Positions 14,125 to 22,473 of a stretch of DNA of 24,061 nt are shown one piece after another. The number at the start of each line of letters is the position of its first letter. Within the stretch, counting starts at the first letter, position 1. Location of the stretch: contig CAYTCW010000068.1 of NCBI GenBank assembly GCA_964436235.1, forward strand, positions 1 through 24,061. Direction: 5' to 3'. The DNA comes from UBA9980 sp964436235. Lineage in GTDB: Bacteria; Muiribacteriota; UBA9980. Both the position numbers and the translations under genes were made by a program. Below the pieces are notes generated by a model. The model saw only the letters and a list, made by a program, of their open reading frames with translations, did no database searches and was not told where the DNA came from.

Positions 14125-14492
14125 GTATAGAAACTATTATGATAGTTGACGATTCCGGCATGGCGCGCCTTATTATGAAACAATGCCTCGAAATAGCCGG
14201 GTTCCGCGGCAAAAAATTCGTCGAGGCGGTAAACGGAAAAGACGCGCTCGATAAACTAAATAAAGAAAAAATAGATCTGGTGCTTACCGATCTTAATATG
14301 CCCGTAATGGAAGGAAACGCCCTGCTCGATAATATAAAAATTTCACCTGAACTAAAAAACATACCGGTTATTATAATAACGAGCAACAGCAACTGCGCGC
14401 GGGAAGCCGAGCTTAAAGAAAAAGGCGCCTTCGCCGTGATAAACAAACCCATCTCGCCCGCGCTCATCCATAAAACATGCAGCGCTTTATAA
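14121..14492 (+). CDS. cheY: Single-domain response regulator CheY
   Basis: This 123-residue stand-alone receiver has D10-D11, phospho-acceptor D57 in LTDLNMP, T87 and K109 in the NKP motif. It is the likely diffusible output of CheA, acting on a motor or another machine not encoded here. The ATG at 14121 overlaps the cheD stop (ATGA) and has ggggagtggg upstream. An earlier in-frame GTG at 14112 sits within that ribosome binding site and is less likely. The gene lies directly before the predicted phosphatase gene, which supports a CheY-P substrate for it. Confidence 0.92.
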   Translation: MSIETIMIVDDSGMARLIMKQCLEIAGFRGKKFVEAVNGKDALDKLNKEKIDLVLTDLNMPVMEGNALLDNIKISPELKNIPVIIITSNSNCAREAELKEKGAFAVINKPISPALIHKTCSAL

Positions 14493-14503
14493 GGAGGCCC
14501 GAA

Positions 14504-15010
14504 GTGAACGGCAACGATTATAAAAACCTTCTGTCACAGGCTATAATCACGACTTTAGAAAACCTCGCCTTTATTCAATTGATTGAATCCGAAACGGCTC
14601 CGGCGGCTGAAAACGTCGGCGCGCAGGAACACTCAAGCGCCGCGCGCGCGGAGAATGGCGAAGATTATTTACAGGACATGCTTTCGGTATATCTGCCGGT
14701 CAAATCCAGGTATGGAGTTATAATAATGAGCGCTTCTAAAGCCATTTTAAAGGAAACGGCGCGCAACATATTTGCTTTAGATCCCGAAGCCCCCATAAGC
14801 GAAGATATTTTAAACGACACCGTCTCCGAATTATTAAACACCGTTTCAGGCCAATTTATGAGATCCGTTACCCCGAAAGACGAATTTTACGAATTAGGCC
14901 TGCCCGTCATTGGCTCTTTTGAAATGAACGAGATCGGAAAAGAAGCCGTAAACTGCGCTTTTGAAACTGAATACGGCGATAAACTTTTTATTTCTTATAT
15001 ACTTTTGTAA
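14504..15010 (+). CDS. cheX: CheX/CheC-type CheY-P phosphatase
   Basis: The 168-residue protein has one copy of the active-site signature of the CheC/CheX/FliY phosphatases: D105, then E109 and N112, followed by P134. The spacing from N to P is 21 residues, one fewer than the usual 22. A single copy and the position after cheY favour CheX over CheC. It would end the signal by dephosphorylating CheY-P. I chose GTG 14504 because AAGGAGG (14491-14497) lies 6 bp before it. The upstream in-frame ATG at 14477 lies within cheY. A polar, low-complexity insert at about 30-53 (AAENVGAQEHSSAARAENGE) is unusual. The stop is 12 bp from that of the converging gene. Confidence 0.8.
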   Translation: MNGNDYKNLLSQAIITTLENLAFIQLIESETAPAAENVGAQEHSSAARAENGEDYLQDMLSVYLPVKSRYGVIIMSASKAILKETARNIFALDPEAPISEDILNDTVSELLNTVSGQFMRSVTPKDEFYELGLPVIGSFEMNEIGKEAVNCAFETEYGDKLFISYILL

Positions 15011-15022
15011 AAATCTTTAAAA

Positions 15023-16882
15023 CTACGATGTCCCGAGGACCGCGGCGCCGATCGCGCCCATGAATTGAGCATTTTCAGGAATTACTATCTTCTTAAATCC
15101 TGACTCTAATTTTAAAAATTCAAGAAAAGCCGTGTTATGGGTTATGCCGGAAGTAACCACCAGAGCGCCCGAAGGCGAGCGATGCTCATTGAGAAGCGGC
15201 TCTATACGGGCGTAAACGGTATAATTAACGCCGGCCATTATTTTTTTAATATCGACGCCGGCTATAAGTTTGGCTATAAGCTCGGTTTCACCGAAAGTTG
15301 CGCAGGTTATCGAAAGAGGCTCCGGATCACGATAGTGCTTCGATATTTCGCTAAGATCCGATTTTAAAATCCGCGCCATATTTTCAATATAACGCCCCGA
15401 ACCGGCCGCGCATTTATCGTTCATCGAAAAACCTTTTATCGCGCCATTTTTAATTTCAATAACCTTTATATCCTGACCGCCTACGTCTAATAAGGTAAAA
15501 TTTTTAAGACCGGTCGAATAAATAGCTCCGGCCGCGTGGCATTCAATTTCTGAAAACGGCGCCGCGTCGAAAACTGAAGCCCTGTATCTTCCGTAACCGG
15601 TCGAAAAATATTCAATTTTACTAATATTGTCCGCCCCGCTCAACTTCAGTATATCCGCCTGAAATTTATCGAAAGATTTCTTTTTATCTTCGCCGCTTAA
15701 ATATTTAATGATAAAATCCATGGTTTCGAATATCTCGAATTTCTGCTCGGAACGGCCATAGCATGATATTTTAACCGAACGAGAGCCCAGATCGATTCCG
15801 GCGGCGTAATTTTTACGATCCGCTAAATTTATTTTTTTCGATTTTAATTTATATTTTTTTCGCTCGACGCTCAATATGAAACTTTCAATTTTAAGCCTGT
15901 CATTTTCGTTGAGCGGGGCTGGATAATCGCCTTCGATAGTGAGCACCGGAAAATCGCCGAGCTCGTTTTTTAACATGCGGTCTTCGATTTGATGAAAGCA
16001 GAAACTTTGAACATAATGGATCAGGCAGTCGAGTTCGCGCTCTTTAATGGCTTTTTTTATATCTTTAAGACGGTTTTGAAAAGAATAAGGGTAGGTATAA
16101 TTATGATAGGCGCCGTAAAGATCGCGCCCTATGCCGTCTATCATCGCAAACTGGCGCTGGGTTTCATTATAAATGACTTCTGAGCCGAGCGACGATATAT
16201 AACTATAATAATCGCTGAATATAGGCGGAATGCCGGCGTGGCCGATTCGCAGTGAAACGCTTTTCGACGGCCGCTTTTCCGCCTCGGTCAGAAACTCGCG
16301 AGCGTTTTTATAAAATAAAGCCGGATCGCAGTTAAAATCGGAGGCTGAAACTAAATTTAAATGATTTTCAAACCCGCTCACTTTCAATTCTTTATAGGTA
16401 AGCTCGTCAATTTTTTTTAATACCGCCCTGCAAAGGTCGAATTCTTCCTTTATTTTTTCACAGGAGTATATATCGGTTTTGTAATATTCTATGAACCTGT
16501 CGATCTCGTTTTTAAGCCTGTTTATATCGTGGTTTAAAGGATATTCGAATGAAAAAACGCTTATATCGCGGTATGATAATATATCGGTAATGGGTATGGT
16601 ATGGGCGCAGTCGCCCTCCGTAACTATCACCGCGTTTTTAAGTTTTAAAAAAACCGCCGCCGCGAGCACTCCGCGCGTCCAGCTGCAAACGGTTCTGGGA
16701 GCAAATCCCGTCGATTTTTTCAGCATATCGACCGGCGAAGGCGAACTTATAAAAATATTATTTAAGTCGAGCGCGACGAAACCGCCCGAATAAATAACTT
16801 CGATCGGGACAGTAGAGCTTATGCCTACGAGCTTTTTATGTTTATCGTTTAAATGGGGATGATCTGACAGGAAATTTATCAT
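15023..16882 (-). CDS. Fused 2-hydroxyacyl-CoA dehydratase-like / BadF-type activase protein
   Basis: This 619-residue protein joins two parts that are usually separate. Residues 15-335 resemble the D-component of 2-hydroxyacyl-CoA dehydratases (HgdB, BcrB/C, DCCP). Candidate cluster cysteines are C66 in PRTVCSWTRG, C92 in EGDCAHT and C295 in QSFCFHQIE, with a typical LTIEGDYP at 314-321. Residues 358-617 are an ASKHA ATPase of the HgdC/BadF family. It has the phosphate loop GIDLGSRSVK (362-371), LLDVGGQD (464-471), TSGITHN (577-583), and the two cysteines of the interface [4Fe-4S] cluster, C491 in KCAAGSGR and C527 in CATFGE. By family knowledge the activase half uses ATP to push an electron of very low potential into the other half. 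The substrate is unknown. No ribosome binding site is clear at the ATG. Confidence 0.8.
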   Translation of the reverse strand: MINFLSDHPHLNDKHKKLVGISSTVPIEVIYSGGFVALDLNNIFISSPSPVDMLKKSTGFAPRTVCSWTRGVLAAAVFLKLKNAVIVTEGDCAHTIPITDILSYRDISVFSFEYPLNHDINRLKNEIDRFIEYYKTDIYSCEKIKEEFDLCRAVLKKIDELTYKELKVSGFENHLNLVSASDFNCDPALFYKNAREFLTEAEKRPSKSVSLRIGHAGIPPIFSDYYSYISSLGSEVIYNETQRQFAMIDGIGRDLYGAYHNYTYPYSFQNRLKDIKKAIKERELDCLIHYVQSFCFHQIEDRMLKNELGDFPVLTIEGDYPAPLNENDRLKIESFILSVERKKYKLKSKKINLADRKNYAAGIDLGSRSVKISCYGRSEQKFEIFETMDFIIKYLSGEDKKKSFDKFQADILKLSGADNISKIEYFSTGYGRYRASVFDAAPFSEIECHAAGAIYSTGLKNFTLLDVGGQDIKVIEIKNGAIKGFSMNDKCAAGSGRYIENMARILKSDLSEISKHYRDPEPLSITCATFGETELIAKLIAGVDIKKIMAGVNYTVYARIEPLLNEHRSPSGALVVTSGITHNTAFLEFLKLESGFKKIVIPENAQFMGAIGAAVLGTS

Positions 16883-17003
16883 TTAAAAACCGCGGCTGAA
16901 TAAAACAACAAAAACTATCCGCCATAAATTACTTTATGTAGATAGCGCATAATTTATTATTTAATTTTTCAATACTGCGTCATTAAAAAATTAAAGTTAA
17001 CGA
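16883..17003 (-). other. Spacer between spoVS and the dehydratase/activase gene
   Basis: This 121-bp AT-rich spacer holds a weak stem just after spoVS (an arm GTCGTTAA with TTAATGAC, one G-T pair) without a T-run at the right place, and TTGAAA without a good -10 at 17 bp. I see no confident promoter or terminator. Confidence 0.4.
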
Positions 17004-17267
17004 CTATTTTCCGCTCTGGATAATAAATTTAATGGCCGTTTTTTCTTCGTTATTGATTTCTATTTTAGAAAAAGCTATTATGGTTATTAAATTTATTCCT
17101 TTCGGCGCGACGAAACCGCGTGCTATGGCTATAGCTTTTACAGCCTGGTTCACCGCCGCCGCTCCGACCGCGTGAAGCTCGACTTCTTTTTCTTTTTCGA
17201 CTACTGCTGCAAGAGCGCCAGCAACCGCTTTAGGATTTGACTGTGCTGCGACTTTAAGATGTTCCAC
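17004..17267 (-). CDS. spoVS: Stage V sporulation protein S homologue (SpoVS, Alba fold)
   Basis: The 87-residue protein matches SpoVS along its whole length. It shares the HLKVAAQSNP start, the AVAGALA segment near 15-21, NQAVKAIAIARGFVAP at 40-55 and the EEKTAIKFII ending. SpoVS is a small dimeric, Alba-like, probably nucleic-acid-binding protein. In Bacillus it affects septation and coat formation during sporulation. Homologues also occur in bacteria that do not sporulate, so its presence does not prove spores. The GTG start at 17267 has AAGGAGG 7 bp upstream. It follows the radical SAM gene after 35 bp and probably shares its transcript. Confidence 0.93.
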   Translation of the reverse strand: MEHLKVAAQSNPKAVAGALAAVVEKEKEVELHAVGAAAVNQAVKAIAIARGFVAPKGINLITIIAFSKIEINNEEKTAIKFIIQSGK

Positions 17268-17302
17268 CTTGATGCCTCCTTATTTAACGATTTGACCATA
17301 TA

Positions 17303-18415
17303 TTAAAATTTTATAATATATTGCTTTAAAACATCAGGCTTAGTTAATGCGTAAGTTGGTTCATTATTTTCTGACGATATAAGTATATAATATATTCTTT
17401 CGCTATTATATAACATTTTATTTTTAAATTCAAGAAATAAATCATTATTTTTTTTTATATTGTTTTTTTTATATCCGATAAGGTAATTTAAGGTTTTTTC
17501 GCTATCCGTAAATATCAAGACTTTTTGGCCGCGTTCGAATTTTTCGCGAATAAAGTCATAAACCGAGCCATGAATATAACTTTCGGCAATTTCTCTGAGG
17601 TTCGGATAAGCCGGGCCGGCAAGAACTTCCTTTCGAAAATTATCGTTTTCTAATATTCCAACCCTGATAACTTTTATTCCGTTCAATTCAAAAAGCGCCA
17701 TGGCGTATGCCGTTTCTTCTATCAATTCCGTATCGGGACGCGGCGTGAATTTTTTTTCTTTATACATGCCGCCGAGTTTAGAACCCTCTATAACGCACAG
17801 CGGATGAATACGCGCGAAATCGGGAGCGAGTGAAACTAAAGTTGAGGCGTCATTTTTAAAAATTTCGCGCGACTGCCCGATAAGCCCGCACATTAAATGC
17901 AGACTCAGCTTGAATCCGCAATCTTTAATCGACACGGCGGCATCGACGGCCGTTTTTGAGCCATAGCCGCGGCCCGCTGCTTCCAAAACCCCGTCATCAA
18001 ATGATTCTACGCCTATTTCGACGGTTTTAACTTCATTAACTTTTAAAAATGAAAGAATATCGGAGTTTATATAATCAGGGCGCGTGGCAACGCGAAAGCC
18101 CGTAAACTTTTTAATGCCGGTATTTTCATTATCCGCAACGGCAATATGGGCCGCGTCAAAATATTTCGACTGCGTCTCAAAATCGAGCGCGGTAAAAGTC
18201 CCGCCGTAAAATGCTATCTCGAAAGTATATTCAATATTATTAATGTTTAATTTATCAATGTCGGATATATATTTTTTCAGATAAGTTTCAAGCACATCCG
18301 CGCCGCACGGCTCGCCGCCCGAGGCGGCCTGATTGCAAAACACGCAGCGGCCGCCGGAGGGGCAGCCTGAATTATTTAAAAACACCGGAATTATGATATG
18401 CTTGAAAGAAGACAT
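17303..18415 (-). CDS. Elp3-like radical SAM protein
   Basis: The 370-residue protein has the radical SAM cluster motif near its N-terminus, with C18, C24 and C27 (C-x5-C-x2-C) in GCPSGGRCVFCNQ. GGTFTA near 71-76 and VEIGVESFDDGVL near 135-147 also fit the family. It resembles the radical SAM proteins with an Elp3-like core that lie beside rnc and smc in many Clostridia, but it lacks a GNAT acetyltransferase domain. The usual motif there is C-x3-C-x2-C, so two residues are inserted. The reaction is unknown, and RNA or tRNA modification is a reasonable guess given the rnc neighbour. It starts 3 bp after rnc and is surely co-translated. The C-terminal 60 residues are Lys/Asn/Tyr-rich. Confidence 0.85.
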   Translation of the reverse strand: MSSFKHIIIPVFLNNSGCPSGGRCVFCNQAASGGEPCGADVLETYLKKYISDIDKLNINNIEYTFEIAFYGGTFTALDFETQSKYFDAAHIAVADNENTGIKKFTGFRVATRPDYINSDILSFLKVNEVKTVEIGVESFDDGVLEAAGRGYGSKTAVDAAVSIKDCGFKLSLHLMCGLIGQSREIFKNDASTLVSLAPDFARIHPLCVIEGSKLGGMYKEKKFTPRPDTELIEETAYAMALFELNGIKVIRVGILENDNFRKEVLAGPAYPNLREIAESYIHGSVYDFIREKFERGQKVLIFTDSEKTLNYLIGYKKNNIKKNNDLFLEFKNKMLYNSERIYYILISSENNEPTYALTKPDVLKQYIIKF

Positions 18416-18418
18416 AGA

Positions 18419-19141
18419 TTACTTCGATTCGTTTTCGATTTCCATGATATGCTTATAAGCGTTAGCCGCTGAAATCTGCTCGGCTTCTTTTCGAACTTTT
18501 GCCATGCCCGTTCCGAGCTGAATTTCATTTATTTCGACGGCCATTATAAATGTTTTATCGTGCTCGGGACCTAAAGTTTTAATGAGCCTGTAATTAGGCT
18601 TTACCCCGTAACTTTTAAGTGAATACTCCTGCAGTATGGATTTATGATTGACGCCTTCGTCTTTCTGGGTGAATTTTATAATTTCGGGATGCAGATTGTG
18701 GATCACGAATTCATAAGCGAATTCGATTTTTTTTGAATCTAAGTAAATAGCCGAAACTACGGCTTCGAAAACATCAGCAAGGATCGAAGGTTTATTTTTA
18801 CCGCCATTTTGCTCCTCGCCGCGGCCGAGCTGAATATATTCGCTGATATTAATTTTAGCGGCGGCCTTTGCTAAGGCCGGTTCGGAGACAACGAAACTTT
18901 TTATCTTCGATATTTCGCCCTCTCTTAATTCGGGATTGGAATTAAATAAAAAATCGACTATGATAAACCCTAAGAGTGAATCTCCGAGAACTTCGAGTCT
19001 CTCGTAATCATAGTCGATTTTATGTTCATTCGCATACGACGCATGCGTAAGCGCCTCGTTTAATAGAGATAAATCGTTGAATTTATAATTTAAATTGCGT
19101 TCAAAAGTATGAAGCGTGGTTCTTTTCGTAAAATCATCCAT
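18419..19141 (-). CDS. rnc: Ribonuclease III
   Basis: RNase III cuts double-stranded RNA in rRNA processing and mRNA turnover. The 240-residue protein has the nuclease domain (about 10-160) with ALTHASYANE at 30-39, the signature ERLEVLGDSLL at 47-57 holding E50 and D54, and DVFEAVVSAIYLD near 122-134 with the metal-binding acidic residues. The double-stranded RNA-binding domain covers about 165-236 and ends with the KVRKEAEQISA helix. Length is normal. It starts 6 bp after fabF and is followed after 3 bp by the radical SAM gene. The link of acpP, fabF and rnc is common in bacteria. Confidence 0.96.
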   Translation of the reverse strand: MDDFTKRTTLHTFERNLNYKFNDLSLLNEALTHASYANEHKIDYDYERLEVLGDSLLGFIIVDFLFNSNPELREGEISKIKSFVVSEPALAKAAAKINISEYIQLGRGEEQNGGKNKPSILADVFEAVVSAIYLDSKKIEFAYEFVIHNLHPEIIKFTQKDEGVNHKSILQEYSLKSYGVKPNYRLIKTLGPEHDKTFIMAVEINEIQLGTGMAKVRKEAEQISAANAYKHIMEIENESK

Positions 19142-19147
19142 TAAAAA

Positions 19148-20389
19148 CTATTCATTAAATTTTTTCAGGCATATCGTTGCGTTATGCCCGCCGAAACCGA
19201 ACGAATTTGAAATAGCGTAATTGATCACGCGGTCTTTCGGAGTATTAGGAGTGTAATCGAGGTCTAATTCGGGATCGGGGGTGATATAATTGATCGTCGG
19301 CGGCACTTTATTTTCTTTAATAGCCATAGCAGTCGCTATAGCTTCTATACCGGCGGCCGCACCGAGAAGATGACCGGTCATCGATTTAGTCGAAGAGACT
19401 GATAATTTTTTAGCGTGTTCGCCGAATACAGCTTTAATAGCTGCAGTTTCATATTTATCGTTGAGGTCGGTCGAAGTTCCGTGCGCGTTGATGTAATCTA
19501 CAGCTTCAGCAGCTATACCGGCTTCTTTGAGAGAAATTTGCATGGATTTAATTGCGCCGGCGCCGTTTTCAGCGGGGGCCGTTATGTGAAACGCATCGCA
19601 AGTTGCGCCATAGCCGATTATTTCGGCGTATATCTTAGCGCCGCGGGCCTTAGCGTGCTCTAATTCTTCTAATATAATAACTCCGGCGCCTTCGCCTATA
19701 ACGAAACCGTCGCGGTCTTTATTAAAAGGCCTTGAAGCCGTTTTAACGTCGTCGTTTCTTTGTGAAAACGCGCGCAGTGAAGAAAAGCCCGCATAAGTGA
19801 GCGGAGTTATTGCAGCTTCCGCGCCGCCGGTGAACATAACGTCTTGAGCGCCGCGTTTGATAGTTTCGAAAGCCTCGCCTATAGCGTGATTCGCCGAAGC
19901 GCAGGCAGTTACGGTAGTGTAATTCACTCCACGCGCGCCTAATTGAATGGCGATCTGACCTGCGGCCATATTGCCTATCATCATCGGAACTAAAAGCGGC
20001 GAAACCCTGTTTGGGCCCTTAGCTTTTAAAACGTCGAACTGGGCCTCGAAAGTTTGAATGCCGCCGATGCCCGAGCCGAGAATAACGCCAAGCATATCCC
20101 GATCGATGGAATCGAGATTAATTCCCGAATCCGTAAGCGCCATTTTAGCCGCGGCCACTCCGAATTGAGTGAAGCGGTCCATTCTCTTAGCGTCTTTTTT
20201 ATCGATAAATTCTTCACAGTTAAAATCTTTAACTTCGGCCGCCATTTTAGACGAATAATTAGTGATATCGAACGACGTGACAAAATCAACGCCGTTAGCG
20301 CCCGTTAGCAGGCCGTCCCAGAATTTCCGGAGTCCTGTGCCGATGGGGCTTACTACGCCCATACCTGTTATTACAACCCTGCGGGACAT
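19148..20389 (-). CDS. fabF: 3-oxoacyl-[acyl-carrier-protein] synthase II (FabF)
   Basis: FabF elongates acyl-ACP by condensation with malonyl-ACP. The 413-residue protein has the Cys-His-His site of the elongating enzymes: C163 in TACASANHA, H303 in NAHGTSTDLND and H340 in SMTGHLLGAA. The Gly-rich SNSFGFGGHNA end is also present. I place the start at the ATG at 20389, giving MSRRVVITG. GGAGG lies 10 bp before it. An upstream in-frame TTG at 20422 would add 11 residues but has no ribosome binding site. It is separated from acpP by 116 bp that contain a long stem-loop. No fabH is nearby, and a Cys-His-His enzyme is not expected to start chains well from acetyl-CoA. Confidence 0.96.
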   Translation of the reverse strand: MSRRVVITGMGVVSPIGTGLRKFWDGLLTGANGVDFVTSFDITNYSSKMAAEVKDFNCEEFIDKKDAKRMDRFTQFGVAAAKMALTDSGINLDSIDRDMLGVILGSGIGGIQTFEAQFDVLKAKGPNRVSPLLVPMMIGNMAAGQIAIQLGARGVNYTTVTACASANHAIGEAFETIKRGAQDVMFTGGAEAAITPLTYAGFSSLRAFSQRNDDVKTASRPFNKDRDGFVIGEGAGVIILEELEHAKARGAKIYAEIIGYGATCDAFHITAPAENGAGAIKSMQISLKEAGIAAEAVDYINAHGTSTDLNDKYETAAIKAVFGEHAKKLSVSSTKSMTGHLLGAAAGIEAIATAMAIKENKVPPTINYITPDPELDLDYTPNTPKDRVINYAISNSFGFGGHNATICLKKFNE

Positions 20390-20431
20390 CTTATCGTTTC
20401 CTCCAATCGTATTTATCGCCAATCAAATGTT

Positions 20432-20490
20432 ATAGCCCGATTATCGAATATTTACGCTTTAATTAAGGCAAATACCGATAAAAGGGCTAT
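20432..20490 (-). repeat. Long intercistronic stem-loop between acpP and fabF
   Basis: ATAGCCC (20432-20438) pairs with GGGCTAT (20484-20490). After a 2x2 internal loop, TTATCG (20441-20446) pairs with CGATAA (20476-20481). Further TATTT (20449-20453) pairs with AAATA (20470-20474). The element forms one extended imperfect hairpin of 59 nt. On the transcribed minus strand no T-run follows, so it is not a classical terminator. It could protect the acpP 3' end, be an RNase III target, or lower fabF expression relative to acpP. Confidence 0.75.
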
Positions 20491-20505
20491 TAAATCATGC
20501 TATGA

Positions 20506-20754
20506 TTAGGCTTTTTTCTCCAAAATATATTGTACTGCCTGATCGACGGTTCTAATCTTTTCCGATTGATCATCGGGTATATCGATTTCGAATTCCTCTT
20601 CGATCTTCATAATAATCTCTACTAATGCCAACGAATCGGCTCCGAGATCATCCTGAAAATTAGATTCTTTTTTTATTGACGATTCTTCAACGTCTAATTC
20701 TTCGACAGCTATTTTAACCACTTTTTCATAAATGCTTTCGTAGGTAAGACTCAC
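20506..20754 (-). CDS. acpP: Acyl carrier protein
   Basis: ACP carries growing fatty acids on a phosphopantetheine arm. The attachment serine is S41 in DDLGADSLALVE. The protein is small, acidic and helical, with the IDIPDDQSEKIRTVDQAVQYI segment of helices III and IV. I chose GTG 20754 (82 residues), because AAGGGGGTGA (20769-20760) then lies about 8 bp upstream. The GTG at 20763 is part of that site. The gene follows fabG after about 15 bp and precedes a strong stem-loop that may raise its mRNA stability, which fits the high ACP demand of cells. Confidence 0.95.
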   Translation of the reverse strand: MSLTYESIYEKVVKIAVEELDVEESSIKKESNFQDDLGADSLALVEIIMKIEEEFEIDIPDDQSEKIRTVDQAVQYILEKKA

Positions 20755-20768
20755 TAACGTCACCCCCT

Positions 20769-21500
20769 TTACATATACATTCCGCCATCTATTGTTAAAA
20801 CCTGACCCGTGATATAAGAAGCTTTTTCAGAAGCGAGAAAAACGCAGGCGTAAGCCACGTCTTCAGGTTTGCCGAAACGCTTCATCGGTATCTGCTTCTG
20901 GTATTCTTTTTTTATTTCTTCGGTAAGCCCCGAAGTCATATCTGTTTCAATAAAACCGGGCGCGACTGCGTTAACGCGAATTCCGCGGCTGCCGTATTCT
21001 TTAGCGACGGACTTCGTCAGCCCGAGCATACCGGCCTTTGAAGAACAGTAATTAGCCTGGCCGGCATTACCCATAAGGCCTACTACCGAGCTTACGTTAA
21101 CTATCGAACCGCCGGCGCGGCCCATAACTTTTATGGCATTTTTACAGGTCAAGAAACATGAATTAAGGTTAGTGTTGATAACTTTGGAAAAGTCTTCAAA
21201 ACTCATTCTTAAAAGAAGCTTGTCATTTGTTATTCCGGCGTTATTAACCAGCACGTCGAGCCTGTTGTATTTTTCTTCGAGCTGTTTAAATAACGACACC
21301 ACGGCTTCTTCCGAAGTCACGTCGCACTTTACCGCGAGCGCGTCCGAACCCGTTTTTTTCAATTCTTCTAAAACGCTGTCGGGCACGCTGGAATTATAAG
21401 TAAACACCACGTCGTAGCCGGCCTTTGCAAATTCAAATACTATCGCCTTTCCGATACCGCGAGCGCCGCCGGTTATTAAAGCTACTTTTTTACCTTCCAT
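20769..21500 (-). CDS. fabG: 3-oxoacyl-[acyl-carrier-protein] reductase (FabG)
   Basis: FabG reduces 3-oxoacyl-ACP with NADPH. The 243-residue short-chain dehydrogenase has the cofactor loop TGGARGIG (10-17), NNAG at 86-89 and the catalytic S138, Y151 and K155. The C-terminal TGQVLTIDGGMYM is typical. Its ATG lies inside the end of fabD (11-bp overlap), with GGGAG 9 bp before it, which indicates translational coupling. The order fabD-fabG-acpP-fabF supports FabG over other dehydrogenases of this family. Confidence 0.96.
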   Translation of the reverse strand: MEGKKVALITGGARGIGKAIVFEFAKAGYDVVFTYNSSVPDSVLEELKKTGSDALAVKCDVTSEEAVVSLFKQLEEKYNRLDVLVNNAGITNDKLLLRMSFEDFSKVINTNLNSCFLTCKNAIKVMGRAGGSIVNVSSVVGLMGNAGQANYCSSKAGMLGLTKSVAKEYGSRGIRVNAVAPGFIETDMTSGLTEEIKKEYQKQIPMKRFGKPEDVAYACVFLASEKASYITGQVLTIDGGMYM

Positions 21501-22473
21501 TAGTTATTTCTCCCATTTGAGTATTTTCGAGCGTTTCAAGCGTTTTTTCAAACGTTTTGATATCTTCGATATTAAGAACCGTAATTTCACGGTTGATCTT
21601 TTTGACTAAACCTTTTAAAACAGTTTTAGGCCCGAGTTCGATCATGGTGCGAACGCCCATATCGTATAAAGCATTAACGCAATTTACCCACAGCAGCGGC
21701 TGATAAATCTGGCGGATTATAGCGTCGGCTATAGTGGCCGTATCGTTAGTCAGATTGCCGAGAACGTTCATGGCCACAGGATAATCGGGCTGATAAAAAT
21801 TGATTTCTTCCATCGTTTTCATAAGATTGTCGGCCGCGCCTTTCATGATATTCGAATGGAACGCGCCGGACACCGACAGCGGAAATACGGAAGCGCCTTT
21901 AGATTTAGCTTTTTCGCCGGCTTCGCGGACGCCTTCGATAGTGCCGGATATAACGATCTGCTCCGGTGAATTGAAAATAGCTACCGCGACATAATTTCCG
22001 GCATTAGTAACCTCGAGGCATAATTCGTCGAGTTCAGGCTTGGACATGCCTACGATAGCAGCCATCGTGCCGCGTGTATTCTGGCCGGCTTCGTGCATGA
22101 ACTTCGCGCGGTTATAAACGAATTTTAAACCGTCGGCGAACGAATAAACGTTAGCGGCGCAAAGCGCGCTGTATTCGCCGAGACTGTGACCGGCGACGGC
22201 CGATGGAATTATTTTTTTGCCGCCGATCTCGCGCGATGAAAGAAGCCTGTGACAGGCGACCGACATAGTATAAATAGCCGGCTGGGCGTTTATAGTCTGA
22301 GTTAAAGTTTCGTTCGGCGCTTCGAAACACATCTTTGCAAGATCATAACCGAGCACAGACTGAGCTTCGTTGAAAACTTCGCGCACTTCATTATAAGCCG
22401 CGTAAAGCTCGGCGCACATTCCGCTGTATTGCGAACCCTGTCCAGGAAAAACAAAAGCGATTTTATTACTCAT
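21490..22473 (-). CDS. fabD: Malonyl-CoA:ACP transacylase (FabD)
   Basis: FabD moves malonyl from CoA to ACP, supplying FabF. The 327-residue protein has FPGQGSQYSGM at 9-19, the catalytic serine S97 in GHSLGEYSAL and H206 in GAFHSNIM. Length is slightly above the usual 310, with a C-terminal extension of about 15 residues that overlaps fabG. The nearest GGGAG lies 16 bp before the ATG, too far to be a good ribosome binding site, so initiation may be weak or the leader may fold. Confidence 0.96.
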   Translation of the reverse strand: MSNKIAFVFPGQGSQYSGMCAELYAAYNEVREVFNEAQSVLGYDLAKMCFEAPNETLTQTINAQPAIYTMSVACHRLLSSREIGGKKIIPSAVAGHSLGEYSALCAANVYSFADGLKFVYNRAKFMHEAGQNTRGTMAAIVGMSKPELDELCLEVTNAGNYVAVAIFNSPEQIVISGTIEGVREAGEKAKSKGASVFPLSVSGAFHSNIMKGAADNLMKTMEEINFYQPDYPVAMNVLGNLTNDTATIADAIIRQIYQPLLWVNCVNALYDMGVRTMIELGPKTVLKGLVKKINREITVLNIEDIKTFEKTLETLENTQMGEITNGR

